Program-made: the position numbers and the translations under genes
Part shown: piece by piece, positions 1 to 12,885 of the stretch
Layout of the letters: each line of letters begins with the position of its first letter
How positions within the stretch are numbered: position 1 is the stretch's first letter
Assembly: GCF_954871325.1 (NCBI RefSeq)
Contig: NC_088779.1
Location: 8,310,846 to 8,374,845 of the forward strand
Direction: 5' to 3'
Origin: Gordionus sp. m RMFG-2023
Lineage: Eukaryota; Nematomorpha; Gordioida; Chordodea; Parachordodidae
Length of the DNA stretch: 64,000 nucleotides
Notes under the pieces: model-generated
Seen by the model: the letters and a program-made list of their open reading frames with translations, nothing else
What the model was told of the DNA's origin: nothing
Database searches by the model: none

Positions 1-392
1 GTTTTATAGAGAATGATTTTAAAGAGAATTATTTTATAGAGAATGTCCTTTATAGAGAATGACTTCAAAGAGAATGATTTTATAGAGAATGACGTTTATA
101 GAGAATGGTTTTATAGAGAATGTCGATTATAGAGAATGATTTTAAAGAGAATTATTTTATAGAGAAGGTCCTTAATAGAGAATGACTTCAAAGAGAATGA
201 TTTTATAGAGAATGTTGTTTATAGAGAATGATTTTAAAGAGAATTACTTTTATAGAGAATTACATTGTAGAGAATCATTTTCTAGAGAATTAAATTGTAG
301 AGAATCATTTTCTAGAGAATTAAATTGTAGAGAATTATTTTATGGAAAATTATTTTCTAGATCTTGATTTTATAGAGAAATATTATATATGG
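1..392. repeat. Tandem array of TAGAGAAT-type units, abutting the foldback element
   Basis: Short degenerate units such as TATAGAGAATGATTT and TAAAGAGAATTA follow each other almost without interruption. The array uses the same unit as the outer arms of the foldback element that starts near 401, but a junction of non-array DNA (about 365-400) separates them. It is cut by the window edge, so its full size is unknown. I infer that it is the end of a second element of the same family lying to the left. Confidence 0.8.
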
Positions 393-1390
393 GACAATTG
401 GGTATCCCGTCTTTACAGAGAATCTTTTATAGAGAATGCAAATATAGAGAAACTTTTATAGAGAAAACAATTGTAGAGAATGTCGTTTATAAAGAATATC
501 GTTTATAGAGAATGATTTTATAGAGAATTTATTTTATAGAGAAACTTTTAAAGAGAAAACAATTATAGAGAATGTCGTTTATAGAGAATCTCATTTATAG
601 AGAATGATGATTTTGTAGAGAATATCGTTTATAGAGATTGATTTTATAGAGAATTTATTTTATAGAGAAACTTTTAAAGAGAAAACAATTATATAGAATG
701 TCGTTTATAGAGAATCTCATTTATAGAGAATGATTTTGTAGAGAATTTCGTTTATAGAGAATGATTTTATAGAGAATTTATTTTATAGAGAAACTTTTAA
801 AGAGAAAACAATTATATAGAATGTCGTTTATAGAGAATGATTTTATAGAGAATGATTTTATAGAGAATATTTTACAGAGAATTGTTTTACAGAGAATTAT
901 TTTATAGAGAATATTTTACAGAGAATTGTTTTAGAGAGAATTATTTTATAGAGAAGGATTTTATAGAGAATAATTTTATAGAATTTTATAGAGAATGATT
1001 TTATAGAAAATGAATTAAGTATTATTTTAGAAATAAATTTTCTCAAAAAAGCCAGATGCCGTCATATAAATTCTCGGAACCCTTGAATAGAAAAAGGAAA
1101 AAAATAATCATAAAAAAAATTATTCACGTTCCTGATTTGTATTGCTTATGAATAATTATGATAATATTTTTGAGTTTCCTCTTGTTATTTTTTTTAAAAT
1201 ACGCTGAACAATTAGAAGTAGTAATACTAAAATTATGAAAATGTTTCCTTCTTTATCAGTTTCTATTAGTGCTTTGCTTTAACTAGTAGAGTAGCCATTT
1301 AAAAAATTAGCAACAAAGCCAGCCTTACGCCAATTGTTTTAGAAAATTTTGTCAATATTTAGTTGCTTTGTGCATTATTTTAATCTGCTT

Positions 1391-1583
1391 GGCCCGGCCC
1401 CTATTTTAAAAAATATATTATCTATTTTTAATTTGCCTAGATAATAATGGTGATTTAAAATATTTGGTTTTAAAATATATGGCCCGGCTCGAGTTTTTAA
1501 AAAAAAGCTTTTTTTGACCCGGCCCGTGTATTTAAAAAAATTAAAATACGGCCCGGGTTTAAGATCGGGCCTGTAGGTCTCTG
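1391..1583. repeat. GGCCCGG-rich repeat inside the left arm
   Basis: Blocks of GGCCCGG alternate with T- and A-rich runs. The right edge reads GGCCTGTAGGTCTCTG, which matches the edge of the GGCCCGG elements nested in the hAT copies at 19.9 and 33.1 kb. The mirror copy lies at about 5744-5936. The left edge is not sharply defined. Confidence 0.6.
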
Positions 1584-1724
1584 ATTTATAGTGCGCTTTT
1601 ATAATTTCCCTAATAAATCTGATTTTACCAATTCCGAAGAGAATCTACCATGGGAATTCATACGATTGCGCCAAAATATTTTTGTATTTAATAATTTTAT
1701 TTTGTTCTATTTTTTAATTTTAAA

Positions 1725-2315
1725 TCATAAATTGAGCGCGTTTTATTAAATTTTATATCTGATTTTGCCGAAAATGCATTATAATATGTGTAGAACACCC
1801 ACCCTATAAATTTCAGAAGATCTTATATTGAACTTCTGAAGTTTTAATTTACATTAATCTGAAATTTATAAGTAGTGTTAGTGGCCTAAAAATCAGCTAA
1901 ACATAATTTGGCAACCGAAAAATCGCCTAAAACTAATTAGACAAAATGTAGGGACTGGGAGCTAGGCTAATCGTCCGTCAGCGTTACGCAACACTAAGCC
2001 TAGCCTTTATTAAAATTATTTTATATATTTATTATGTAACGATATATGACGGGCGATTAATCTAGCTCCTTAGCCGATGCCTAATTTTTGAATAATTAGT
2101 TTTCGCTATTTTTATGCTAAGCCTAATTATGCTTAGCCGATTTTTTAATCTAAAAACTTGGCTAACCGTTTTGGAATTGCCTAAAATTAACCGATTGTGC
2201 AACATTAATGGTGGGTATTCTACACTTATTCAGGTGCATTTCTGGCAAAATCAGATTTTTAAATTTAATAAAACGCACTCATTAATGATTTTAAATGCAA
2301 ATAATAACAAAAAAT
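1725..2315. repeat. Older palindrome nested in the left arm
   Basis: The outer parts, near 1735-1810 and 2205-2300, are inverted and share GCGTTTTATTAAATTT, ATCTGATTTTGCC and a TCTACAC/GTGTAGA pair. The inner parts share GGAGCTAG-TTAATCG-CCGTCA in inverted orientation around a centre near 2010. The two halves differ at many positions, unlike the foldback arms. This palindrome is therefore older than the foldback duplication that carries it twice; the second copy is at about 5012-5602. Confidence 0.7.
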
Positions 2316-2672
2316 AAAACATTACCCATTAAACTATCGCCTTACCAAAATTAAGTTTAGTTAAAAGATCATTAGAGTACTGTCTAATATTCACAGGGTA
2401 GGCAGGGAAAACCAGGGGGTGGTTGGATCAATTTCTGTCAAAATTGTCATAGGTCCGAAAATAATTGTATCTGAATTTACAAAATACAAAATGATAGTTC
2501 AAACCCTTACCTAAAAATTATACATCGACAAAATTTAAAATAATACACTTTTTCTCTAAATTGATTTTAGTAAAATAAAAATTTCTTATTACAAGCCTAA
2601 ACTCCTTAGGAGTGTAGAGAAAGGTGAATCAAAAAGTTTAAAATGTTTTTTATAGGTTTTTTGAACTTGTTA

Positions 2673-4654
2673 CCAAAACCGTAAATTGAAGGTTTCTATA
2701 TAAAATATTATAGCGAATGCATTACCGCAAATGCATTATCGCGAATGTATTATAGCGAACGCATTATCGCGAATGCATTATAGCGAGTTTAATACAGCGA
2801 AAATATTATAGCGAATGCATTATCACAAATGTATTATCGCTAATTCATTGTCGCGAATGCATTATCTCAAATGAATTACATCAGTTGCTCTATTGGGATA
2901 GTTTGATGAAAACTACAATTTTATATTTATCGGCCTTTAGACAGACATAGTTGAACCTGGAAATTAAGTTAAAGTTGGGTTTGGGTCTAAAAATATTTTT
3001 TTTTTAAACTAGGGTTAAGGCTTTTGATTTTTTTGACTCAAAAAATATAAAAAAGATTCTAAGCAATAAAATAGATTTCTCTAAAGATTAGGGTAAAGGA
3101 ATTAAATTTTTATATTAATTGATTGTTTAATATGCGTTTAGGTATATTTTTCAATTAAATTTGGGACAGGACAAGCTCAGGCCTAAAATTTAAAATTATG
3201 GCTAGGCTCCTAAAAATAAAGATTTTGGATGGAGCTTTGGCCGAAATAAATAAAATTTGCAAGGCACTAAGAAAAAAAGTTTTATTTAAAACATTGAGCC
3301 AAGATAATTAGACCTCGGATTTATATTATTCTTTGACAAAGCATGGGTTAATTAGTGAGGGATTTAGTATGGACTTGATAAACATTTTTTGATAATAAAT
3401 TTATATAAAGTTCTCTTATTGTTTAATCAAAAAGACAAGGTCAAAGCTTATCACAACAAGACATGAAACAATATTCAGCATCATAGGTAGATTTTCGAAT
3501 TGAATTACTATCCATCTCAGTACTTAATTCGTGTAATCTCTGATGATGAAATTGCCAGTATTGTGACTTAGGAATTGGGAAAAAAATAGATTATTGATTT
3601 CCTTAATTGATTCTTGCTAAGTTCTTGCTTCCTGACGAGTCTAGAAATATAATAAATATAAGTAGAGCTAAAATTGAATGAATTGAACATGCCTCATATA
3701 TTATTGAAAATAACTTAGCTATTTTTAACACAAATTATAGTATATTTCCATTTCAGTTCAGTTGCTATATTTTATTAATCTGATGAATGTCATAAATTTT
3801 ATTAGAAGGGCGATAATAGTGATTGAACGTTATCGTTGAAGATGAGAAAATTTAATGGAATAAAATATTTACTTTGTGAGTTGTACTTCAAGGAGTAGAT
3901 ACAACCCTAAAAAATCGAAAGGTGGAAAATATCTCTTTTTTACATTTTCTATGCCTTTATATATAACTGTCTCAGGAAGCTTAGATAATGAAAATCCTTA
4001 TGCTATGCTGGAAAATAAAAATATTGCTTTAATCATGAAAATTTTTTTATTAAAAAACATCCACCCCTCCTCCCAACAGAAAAGTTTGAATAAATAATTA
4101 GCCCTAATGATACGAAGAAATTTAAATATTAATATTATACTTGCTTATAACCAGATCTATAGGCCGACTACCGATAATAAAAAGACGCTTAACCATTCAA
4201 ACAATGTTAAACAGGACCTTTTACCACAGGGGAAGGGGTTATAACTCATGATTGGCATTGAAATTAAAATGGATAGTTTGTATTTGGAATTCCGTTGTTC
4301 TAATTTTGATGTGGTATAGGAAATGAGGAGAGTGGGGGAAGAAGGGGGTAGTATTATAATATATGATGAAAAATCTTTTGATAATTAGGTATTTGAAATA
4401 ACTTCTAAGTGTAAAAGAGTTAGTAAAATATTGTGCAATCTGCTGCAAATATCAAGCTTCGATATTTTTTTAAAGAAAGACATTACAATGTGATGGAAAT
4501 CAGTGTATATCATGATAGAAAGCTTCTTATAATCATATGATGACAAGCTTGTCTGTGAACCAACCATATTTAAACAAATTGGTATCAATAAATATAATCC
4601 CTATATGTAAATAAAAAATTTCTTATAAATATTAAAATTCTGATTCGGAATGTT
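2673..4654. other. Spacer between the foldback arms
   Basis: Single-copy AT-rich DNA apart from a 14-bp minisatellite at its left edge. The longest open frame (73 codons, 3876-4097) resembles nothing I know. A short minus-strand open stretch near 3440-3580 has mixed codons but no recognisable domain. I find no transposase or recombinase motif here. Confidence 0.6.
2706..2880. repeat. 14-bp minisatellite (GCGAATGCATTATC)
   Basis: About twelve degenerate copies of a 14-bp unit stand head to tail at the left edge of the foldback spacer. The unit contains the palindromic NsiI-like core ATGCAT and a CGCGAA motif. It does not recur at the right edge of the spacer. Confidence 0.85.
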
Positions 4655-6938
4655 TAACAAGTTCAAAAAACCTATAAAAAACATTTTAAACTTTTTGATT
4701 CACCTTTCTCTACACTCCTAAGGAGTTTAGGCTTGTAATAAGAAATTTTTATTTTACTAAAATCAATTTAGAGAAAAAGTGTATTATTTTAAATTTTGTC
4801 GATGTATAATTTTTAGGTAAGGGTTTGAACTATCATTTTGTATTTTGTAAATTCAGATACAATTATTTTCGGACCTATGACAATTTTGACAGAAATTGAT
4901 CCAACCACCCCCTGGTTTTCCCTGCCTACCCTGTGAATATTAGACAGTACTCTAATGATCTTTTAACTAAACTTAATTTTGGTAAGGCGATAGTTTAATG
5001 GGTAATGTTTTATTTTTTGTTATTATTTGCATTTAAAATCATTAATGAGTGCGTTTTATTAAATTTAAAAATCTGATTTTGCCAGAAATGCACCTGAATA
5101 AGTGTAGAATACCCACCATTAATGTTGCACAATCGGTTAATTTTAGGCAATTCCAAAACGGTTAGCCAAGTTTTTAGATTAAAAAATCGGCTAAGCATAA
5201 TTAGGCTTAGCATAAAAATAGCGAAAACTAATTATTCAAAAATTAGGCATCGGCTAAGGAGCTAGATTAATCGCCCGTCATATATCGTTACATAATAAAT
5301 ATATAAAATAATTTTAATAAAGGCTAGGCTTAGTGTTGCGTAACGCTGACGGACGATTAGCCTAGCTCCCAGTCCCTACATTTTGTCTAATTAGTTTTAG
5401 GCGATTTTTCGGTTGCCAAATTATGTTTAGCTGATTTTTAGGCCACTAACACTACTTATAAATTTCAGATTAATGTAAATTAAAACTTCAGAAGTTCAAT
5501 ATAAGATCTTCTGAAATTTATAGGGTGGGTGTTCTACACATATTATAATGCATTTTCGGCAAAATCAGATATAAAATTTAATAAAACGCGCTCAATTTAT
5601 GATTTAAAATTAAAAAATAGAACAAAATAAAATTATTAAATACAAAAATATTTTGGCGCAATCGTATGAATTCCCATGGTAGATTCTCTTCGGAATTGGT
5701 AAAATCAGATTTATTAGGGAAATTATAAAAGCGCACTATAAATCAGAGACCTACAGGCCCGATCTTAAACCCGGGCCGTATTTTAATTTTTTTAAATACA
5801 CGGGCCGGGTCAAAAAAAGCTTTTTTTTAAAAACTCGAGCCGGGCCATATATTTTAAAACCAAATATTTTAAATCACCATTATTATCTAGGCAAATTAAA
5901 AATAGATAATATATTTTTTAAAATAGGGGCCGGGCCAAGCAGATTAAAATAATGCACAAAGCAACTAAATATTGACAAAATTTTCTAAAACAATTGGCGT
6001 AAGGCTGGCTTTGTTGCTAATTTTTTAAATGGCTACTCTACTAGTTAAAGCAAAGCACTAATAGAAACTGATAAAGAAGGAAACATTTTCATAATTTTAG
6101 TATTACTACTTCTAATTGTTCAGCGTATTTTAAAAAAAATAACAAGAGGAAACTCAAAAATATTATCATAATTATTCATAAGCAATACAAATCAGGAACG
6201 TGAATAATTTTTTTTATGATTATTTTTTTCCTTTTTCTATTCAAGGGTTCCGAGAATTTATATGACGGCATCTGGCTTTTTTGAGAAAATTTATTTCTAA
6301 AATAATACTTAATTCATTTTCTATAAAATCATTCTCTATAAAATTCTATAAAATTATTCTCTATAAAATCCTTCTCTATAAAATAATTCTCTCTAAAACA
6401 ATTCTCTGTAAAATATTCTCTATAAAATAATTCTCTGTAAAACAATTCTCTGTAAAATATTCTCTATAAAATCATTCTCTATAAAATCATTCTCTATAAA
6501 CGACATTCTATATAATTGTTTTCTCTTTAAAAGTTTCTCTATAAAATAAATTCTCTATAAAATCATTCTCTATAAAATCATTCTCTATAAACGAAATTCT
6601 CTACAAAATCATTCTCTATAAATTAGATTCTCTATAAACGACATTCTCTATAATTGTTTTCTCTTTAAAAGTTTCTCTATAAAATAAATTCTCTATAAAA
6701 TCAATCTCTATAAACGATATTCTCTACAAAATCATTCTCTATAAATGAGATTTTCTATAAACGACATTCTCTAAAATTGTTTTCTCTTTAAAAGTTTCTC
6801 TATAAAATAAATTCTCTATAAAATCAATCTCTATAAACGATATTCTCTACAAAATCATTCTCTATAAATGAGATTCTCTGTAAAAGTTTCTTTATATTTG
6901 CATTCTCTATAAAAGATTCTCTGTAAAGACGGGATACC
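4655..6938 (-). repeat. Right inverted arm of the foldback element
   Basis: Reverse complement of 401-2672, with the same order of parts. It is about 12 bp longer because the terminal array has a slightly different number of units. It ends at 6938 in GGGATACC, after which the array stops abruptly and plain AT-rich DNA begins. Confidence 0.85.
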
Positions 6939-8802
6939 ATATTTTATAAACTTTAATAATTATTGCAAATATTTTCAAATTAAACGAACTATAAATTATG
7001 GGGTCAAAATCAGGTTTATAAAAATCTTTATAAGCATATACAAACTCTAAATTATATTGTTATTAATATAGTACAAATTTCGGGGAGATTTGTGTGCTAT
7101 ACATGGCATAATATAAGATTAAATTAAACAAAATTTTTAATCTTTTTTAAACACCGTCGCAATATAATATATACAAATAAAATCCTTATTTTTTGAATGG
7201 TAGCTAGTGTAGTGGCTCAAAATATTACAGACCAGTAGTAATTAGTAAAAGCACCGCAGCAAACTTCGATACATCTCCAGATGTGGAAATTATTATTTTT
7301 TTTACTTAATCAGCTTACTAAAGCAGTAAACCTAGGATAGGAGATATAAACAGATATGGGTTAGAATTCATTTATTTTATATTAGGTAAACCAAGTGACA
7401 CTAATATATTGTTCTCAAAATTATTTAGAATTTGAACTAGTTGTTAAAATGGTAATATTTGACAGAGAGTGCCTCAGAACTCTCAAATTTATTTTTCAAA
7501 AAGAGACCAGGTGGGTTCTTATAGTGTTGTACTTTAGTTGGACGCTCGCTTTTTAAAAATTTTCCTTAAGGAGAAATACATAAGACACAATTATATACTC
7601 TTAAATTTTAATTAAAATACAATTATATAATTATCAAAATACATGAATATAATTAACAAATATATATTGGATTGGTCCCCCACTTTCTTGTGTAACAACG
7701 AACAATCTCTTCTTCCACTTCAAAGGCTAACTTAAATTTTACAGAGGAAATTAAGGGTTACACAGAAGAAGAAAGCGTTGTCTAAGGTTTAGATCATATT
7801 TCATTGGCAAGTACTTAGGTGTGGTAAAGGTTCTTTTGTATGATTAATTTCATAAACATAAAATTTATCCCTTTTTACGCGAATTAAAAAAAAACATTCG
7901 TTTTTTAGAAAGATACGTCGCAAATTCCTGAAAATACCGGGCCCCATGATAAAGCCGAGAAAGGAAAATATTTTTACGATCTATTTAACGATTTACTTGA
8001 ATCTGCAAAGAAAAATTAATATAATCCTGAAACACCATCAACATTTGATTCCCTAAATTTGGCATGCCAAATTTTGACAGCAGATATTTTCTTTCTTTTT
8101 AGACGCATCAGTTTAATTGGACATTTTTAAGAGCTTATAATATTTTAACCCTGTTAGTTTTGAATATATTGAACACATTTATTTGATATGAATAAATAAC
8201 TAGCCAAAATTCCTTCAGATTAGTGAGCAACAGCAATACTTTGAGATATAAGGAATTTTCTTCAGCGTATATTCAAAACTGTTTTGGTAGATATAGGCCT
8301 ACCATTCCTTTTCTTGTTATATAAATTCGGTGTCTCGAAGTCGCTTTATAGCTCATTGAACTCTATTAAATACATTTTTTTCTAGGAATTCATGAATCAC
8401 ATTTAGTGTATTCCAATTTTTCACTCAATCATTAAGATCTTCTTTTGATAATACTTCCAATTTATAAAAAAGAATTATCGTCATATTTTGTTAGGTTTTA
8501 ATAAATAGCGCTTTCAGATTTGTTTTAATAACCTTTTGTTGGGTTATAATTTATCATGAAGGAAACATTTTTTTTAAAAGGCGAGCACCGGGCTATAGTC
8601 CACCACAATGGGAATTTATCTAGCCCGCTTTTGAAATAAAAGTAAGTGGGTCTTTAAGCTATTTATTTGTAAAATTTTAGGATATTTTACCACTATTCTC
8701 CAAAATAGACTTGATCAATTGAAAAAAATTTGAGGATATTAAGTTCCATGGACCCCCATTTAATAAAAATTTATTTTTAAAAACAAGGGGTTTTGCGTTA
8801 TT
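6939..8802. other. Gene-poor AT-rich stretch
   Basis: I see no coding exon, RNA gene or bounded repeat here. Open frames are short and look random. Confidence 0.5.
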
Positions 8803-8917
8803 TTGCATTCACAGTTAGGGTAAATGCTTGCGAATACAAAATATGATATAAATACAATAATCTTACATTTATTTTTTTATATTTCGCCGTGAATTCGCAC
8901 TAATTGTGATTGCAGGG
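8803..8917. mobile_element. Short MITE, TGCATTCACAG family, copy 1
   Basis: The ends read TTGCATTCACAGTTAG and CTAATTGTGATTGCAGG, which are inverted relatives of each other. GCGAATACAAAATATG and a TTCGCCGTGAATTCGC block lie inside. Copies 2 (35812-35910) and 3 (from 58174) share the ends and the inner GCGAATTCG motif. About 115 bp, non-coding. Confidence 0.65.
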
Positions 8918-11900
8918 TTATAAAGATTGTAAAACACTATATTTTTTTGGCATCACTCGGTATATAATAAAAAATATATTTTTGTGTGTCCTACTTTAAC
9001 TTTTACAAGTCACTCCTCTTTATATTAATCTCATTTTACCTAAGTATTTACCATACCCGCCCCCTCCTCAAAAAAATTGTACTTCCCCTTCCCCCTTATT
9101 TGGAAATTATGTTCATGCCAATGGACATTCAAACAAGAACCTGAAATTTTTTAAAAAACTTTGGGTTCCAAATAATCATTTTAATTTGGATTGTTTATAT
9201 TTTAAATATGACTAGATACTCTTAATATGCAATATTTCATGCTTGAAATCGATTTAATAAGCATATCTATTTTAAATGTAAACTTATTCGTTTTGATTAT
9301 GATGAGAATGACGACATTGACTTTTTTCTATATTTAATTCTGATGTAAATGATTCGGATTTCTATTCTTTATGATAATGTTTTTGATAGAAGTATTAAAT
9401 CAAAATGCTGTTCATACGCTAAAAATTTCCATTAAAGATGCCTTCAAATATTCCCCCCATCAAAAATATTGCTAGCAAAGAGAGAAAGTTTAAATAAAAA
9501 ATTGCAGAATACTGTTCGACGAAATTATATTTCAATAGAATAAAAGATCATATTAAATTTTTATGGATAGTATTCAACAATACCTTCTATTTATGATATT
9601 AATCTTAATCTATAAAAATAGAAAGAAATTGAATCCCTTTATTCTAATCTTGAAATAATGATTGCTTCAAAATACAACTTCAGCAACTTTTTATCATCAT
9701 CATCATTGGTCTAAAGATGTGTTCCTTATGGCAAGTTGATTTTATTTTTTAGGCTCACCAAAGTCTTCGATCAAATACACCTGGCTCATGTAAGCTGGTA
9801 AATTGTAGATGTTTCTCCATTACATTTGCCCAATTTTCCAAGTCTATTTCAAGCTCCTCATGAACTATTTCTAACTGCTATTTATTTACATTACCTAATT
9901 TTTAACGCAAAGAATGGTTGCTTATTGACAAAAATCTGCCTGTAATAGACTTATACTCCCTGGAAAAAAAAGCAATATATATACTTTGCTCCTCCGTTTG
10001 TGGCTTTGTTTTAGACTCATCTTATTATTTTTTGTTAATAAGTTACACAGGCGGAGCCAAAGGAGGAAAATGGAGCTTTTCCTTTCCCTTGGCATATTTG
10101 CTTTTAACATAGCATGCTAATAAAAGTAACTCTCAATAATTTTTTTAAAAAGAAATAAAGGTTAATTTTAATGGAGGGAAGCTCCTACCTTCCACTAAGG
10201 AAATCTTAGCTATGATTATGACCTGGTAGAAAGATTTTCATGAAGTATATAATTATATTATTCATATTCTTAAACTATATTTACAACAATAAAATTTTAT
10301 CAAAAGGCATAAAAATCATTATCTCAACTTCATTAAAAACAACAATCGTTTATAAATGATTTTCCTAAATTTCTTGCGAAAAAAAATCATTTTAAAATAT
10401 TTCAAACGAAAAATTTTCAACTCGAATTACTTAACAAGTAAAGGAATACAAATATAATGAAAGATTGAGATAGAAAGGGATATGTACCAGTGGCATCACT
10501 AGCCTCTATCTTCTCAGGGAGCTAAAAAAATTGATGTTACTGAATTTAATAAAAGTTCAAAGTAAATTATCAAGTATATATTTTATTTATTTTTACGAAA
10601 ACAAATAAATTTGCTAAGGGCCTAGATGAGCATCATCATGAATATAATTAGTGATTAATTTAACTGGATTTTCAAAAAAATATATAACATAAACCGAACA
10701 TTTCAGGACGGACAAGCAATACCGTGTCAAGTCAGGATACACTGTACCGAGCCGGTCATGCAATACCAAACCAAGCAAATCAATTAGGATAAAACCAAAC
10801 AGTATCATGCTAATTAAGTTTGAACGATATGATATAACCAGAACCCGATCAATAGTGGAGAAGTCGTACCGAGCCGATAAATCCAGGAGACATGCCGCAA
10901 CGAATGATCAAGATAATACCTACTATGACAATCTAATCCAAAGCCAGGACAAGCTATATCAAATCAGGCAAAGGTAATTTAAATATAATTTATTGCTCAA
11001 GCCTTTTGAATTTTTTTTAGAGGAATGTATAAAACTATATATATTTGCTTTAATATAAAATATTACATATATTCCTAGACCGAGGGAAATTATCTCCTTT
11101 TTTTTTAATTAGTTATATTAAATTTAACTTATAAATTTTGTATATTTTATTTATTTACTTAAATTTTCAATTTCAAATATTCAAAACGTATTAAAAAATA
11201 TATATTTAAAATTATATAAACTAAATTATTTTAAAAAAACGATAGAGAGAGGGGTTAAAAATTATTTTGTCAAGCATAGAGTCTAAGATGGAGATAATAT
11301 TAGATCTACATATCTCAAGAAATAATCTTTGACTGAGATATAAATTTAGGATCTCCAGTGATTGTTGTTAACTTTTTACCCAAAATTTTAAAAATATAAT
11401 TGCAACTTCTTCGAAGTTCTATAATGTGGTAGTATGATAGTAACAAAGGTTAGATAACATACATTTTATAATTGTAAATATTTTTTACATTTGGATAATT
11501 ATGGGGCACAATGGATGTGTATTGTGAGTTCGATTTTGCCAACGCATCTATACATAATCTCATGTAAGAATGACGCCGTCCCTGGTCTTTTATTGTTACA
11601 GGTATTTAATCCGACTGATTGAAGGAATGTTGACTGATAGAAGCTCCTTGTAGATTAAGTTGTTAATTGTCCGGTGACGGGGGTGTCTGCTCTTATAAAA
11701 TTTTCAGTGTAAGGAGTGATGCCCTTTACTTCATACCTGAGTGTTGCAGTGAGTGCATGTGTGTGGTGTGACGATATAGATGTTAGGACTGAGTCCTAAT
11801 GATATCCTTAGTTTTTCGAGAGAGTGGTATGTATCTAATTGATTGGGGATTACCTTTAGACGTTCGTTTCCATTTTGAATTTTTAAAAAATGAAAATTGA

Positions 11901-12770
11901 TAAGTTCCTCTGTTTGCAGGTTGGGAAGGATAAAATTAACGGAACATGCTCAGTGAGAGTTCCAATCTTTTTGGAGGACGATTATTGGGAGAAGTGTGTT
12001 GGGTAATAAGCTGTTTGGAGATATTGGTCTGGTAAGAAAATTATTTTGTTATAAGCTCGTTGGAAGAAAGGCAGGATGAAATGAAAGATGCTAGTCATAA
12101 AGAAATTGAGGATCGGATTCCTATATCCCCAGTTTTGGAAGAAAGGGAAGCTTGCATCGATGATATAAGGGTGATAATTTGATGTTCAAAACTTATTCTT
12201 AACAGTCCTTAATTATGTTTTTAAGAGAATAATTGATCAAGATGTATGATGACTGCTGTAGATCTGAATGCATAAAGGATATTAGGCATATAAAGGAAAT
12301 TTTTTACTAGGAAAATTGAATGATGAGGTAGGAGCAATAAGAGTAAGGGCTATAGATCTTGTATTGTTGATATAAAATTGTTTAAAAAGGAGCTAACTGC
12401 TCACATCCTCCAATGGAGGCGTCAAGGTGTGTGAGTTAGGATCTATAAATATGTATGAAAGGAAATTCTCTTTTGGGGGATAATATGGATGGAAAGAAAA
12501 GTTCGCATTTACTGGTATTAAGTGATAGTCCTGTGAATGGTTTTAATTTTTTGATTATAATCGGCACCTTAATTATTTCGCTGCAACCGTGCCATCATCT
12601 AGGTACCAGATGTTTAGTCAAGTTTTAAGCATCAGCCGCTATTCTTTGTATCCCTGGATTACCTTTTTGAATGCCCTGTTGTGATTGGATAATATTTTTG
12701 TCAAATTTGAGATCTGATATAGCAGTTTAAAATGAATTGTGTATGTTGGGGATAAACTTGAATGAAAGCT
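8918..12770. other. Gene-poor stretch with decayed repeats
   Basis: AT-rich, with a short ATC-repeat followed by a LINE 3'-end-like stretch near 9690-9880 and a lone hAT-like terminus CAGTGGCATCACTAG at about 10488. From about 11500 the base composition becomes less AT-rich and stays so to about 13400. That part looks like old decayed insertion DNA, but no frame stays open and I recognise no domain. Confidence 0.4.
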
Positions 12771-12772
12771 GA

Positions 12773-12868
<96 letters not shown>

Positions 12869-12885
12869 GAAAGAAAGAAAGAAAG
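12771..12885. repeat. (GAAA)n microsatellite
   Basis: Near-perfect GAAA repeats over about 115 bp, with one GAGA interruption near the right end. The two overlapping Phe/Leu/Ser-rich minus-strand open frames across it are artefacts of this tract. Confidence 0.97.

Larger units (their letters stand above)
401..2672 (+). repeat. Left inverted arm of the foldback element
   Basis: From outside in, the arm holds the TATAGAGAAT array (401 to about 1010), about 370 bp of plain AT-rich DNA, a GGCCCGG-rich insert (1391-1583), a degenerate palindrome (about 1725-2315), and about 350 bp up to the inner edge at AACTTGTTA. The 67-codon ORF in this arm has an identical copy in the other arm. It lies inside the palindrome and is not taken as a gene. 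Confidence 0.85.
401..6938. mobile_element. Foldback-type element with 2.27-kb inverted arms
   Basis: The segment 401-2672 reappears as its reverse complement at 4655-6938, enclosing a spacer of about 1.98 kb. In the non-array part, left position x pairs with right position 7327-x, and the stretches I compared by eye are identical. The outer 0.6 kb of each arm is a tandem array of TATAGAGAAT units and the outermost bases are GGTATCCCGTCTTTACAG on both sides. Long inverted repeats made partly of short tandem repeats are the hallmark of foldback elements (Drosophila FB and Galileo, sea urchin TU). I see no transposase in arms or spacer and no clear target duplication, so the superfamily is unassigned. 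An inverted-duplication assembly artefact is the main alternative. Confidence 0.75.

Noticed and set aside
2114-2317. 67-codon ORF with an identical copy at 5010-5213 on the other strand
   Set aside because: Identity only reflects the inverted arms; the frame lies inside a degenerate palindrome and has no protein-like composition.
3440-3580. Minus-strand open stretch in the foldback spacer with mixed residues
   Set aside because: About 43 codons, no known motif and no second copy; too little to call a gene.
9690-9880. ATC repeat followed by sequence like the 3' end of an insect-type LINE
   Set aside because: The resemblance is to a general pattern only; no coding part or second copy is nearby.
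10488-10530. Lone hAT-like terminus CAGTGGCATCACTAG
   Set aside because: No inverted partner or target duplication was found.
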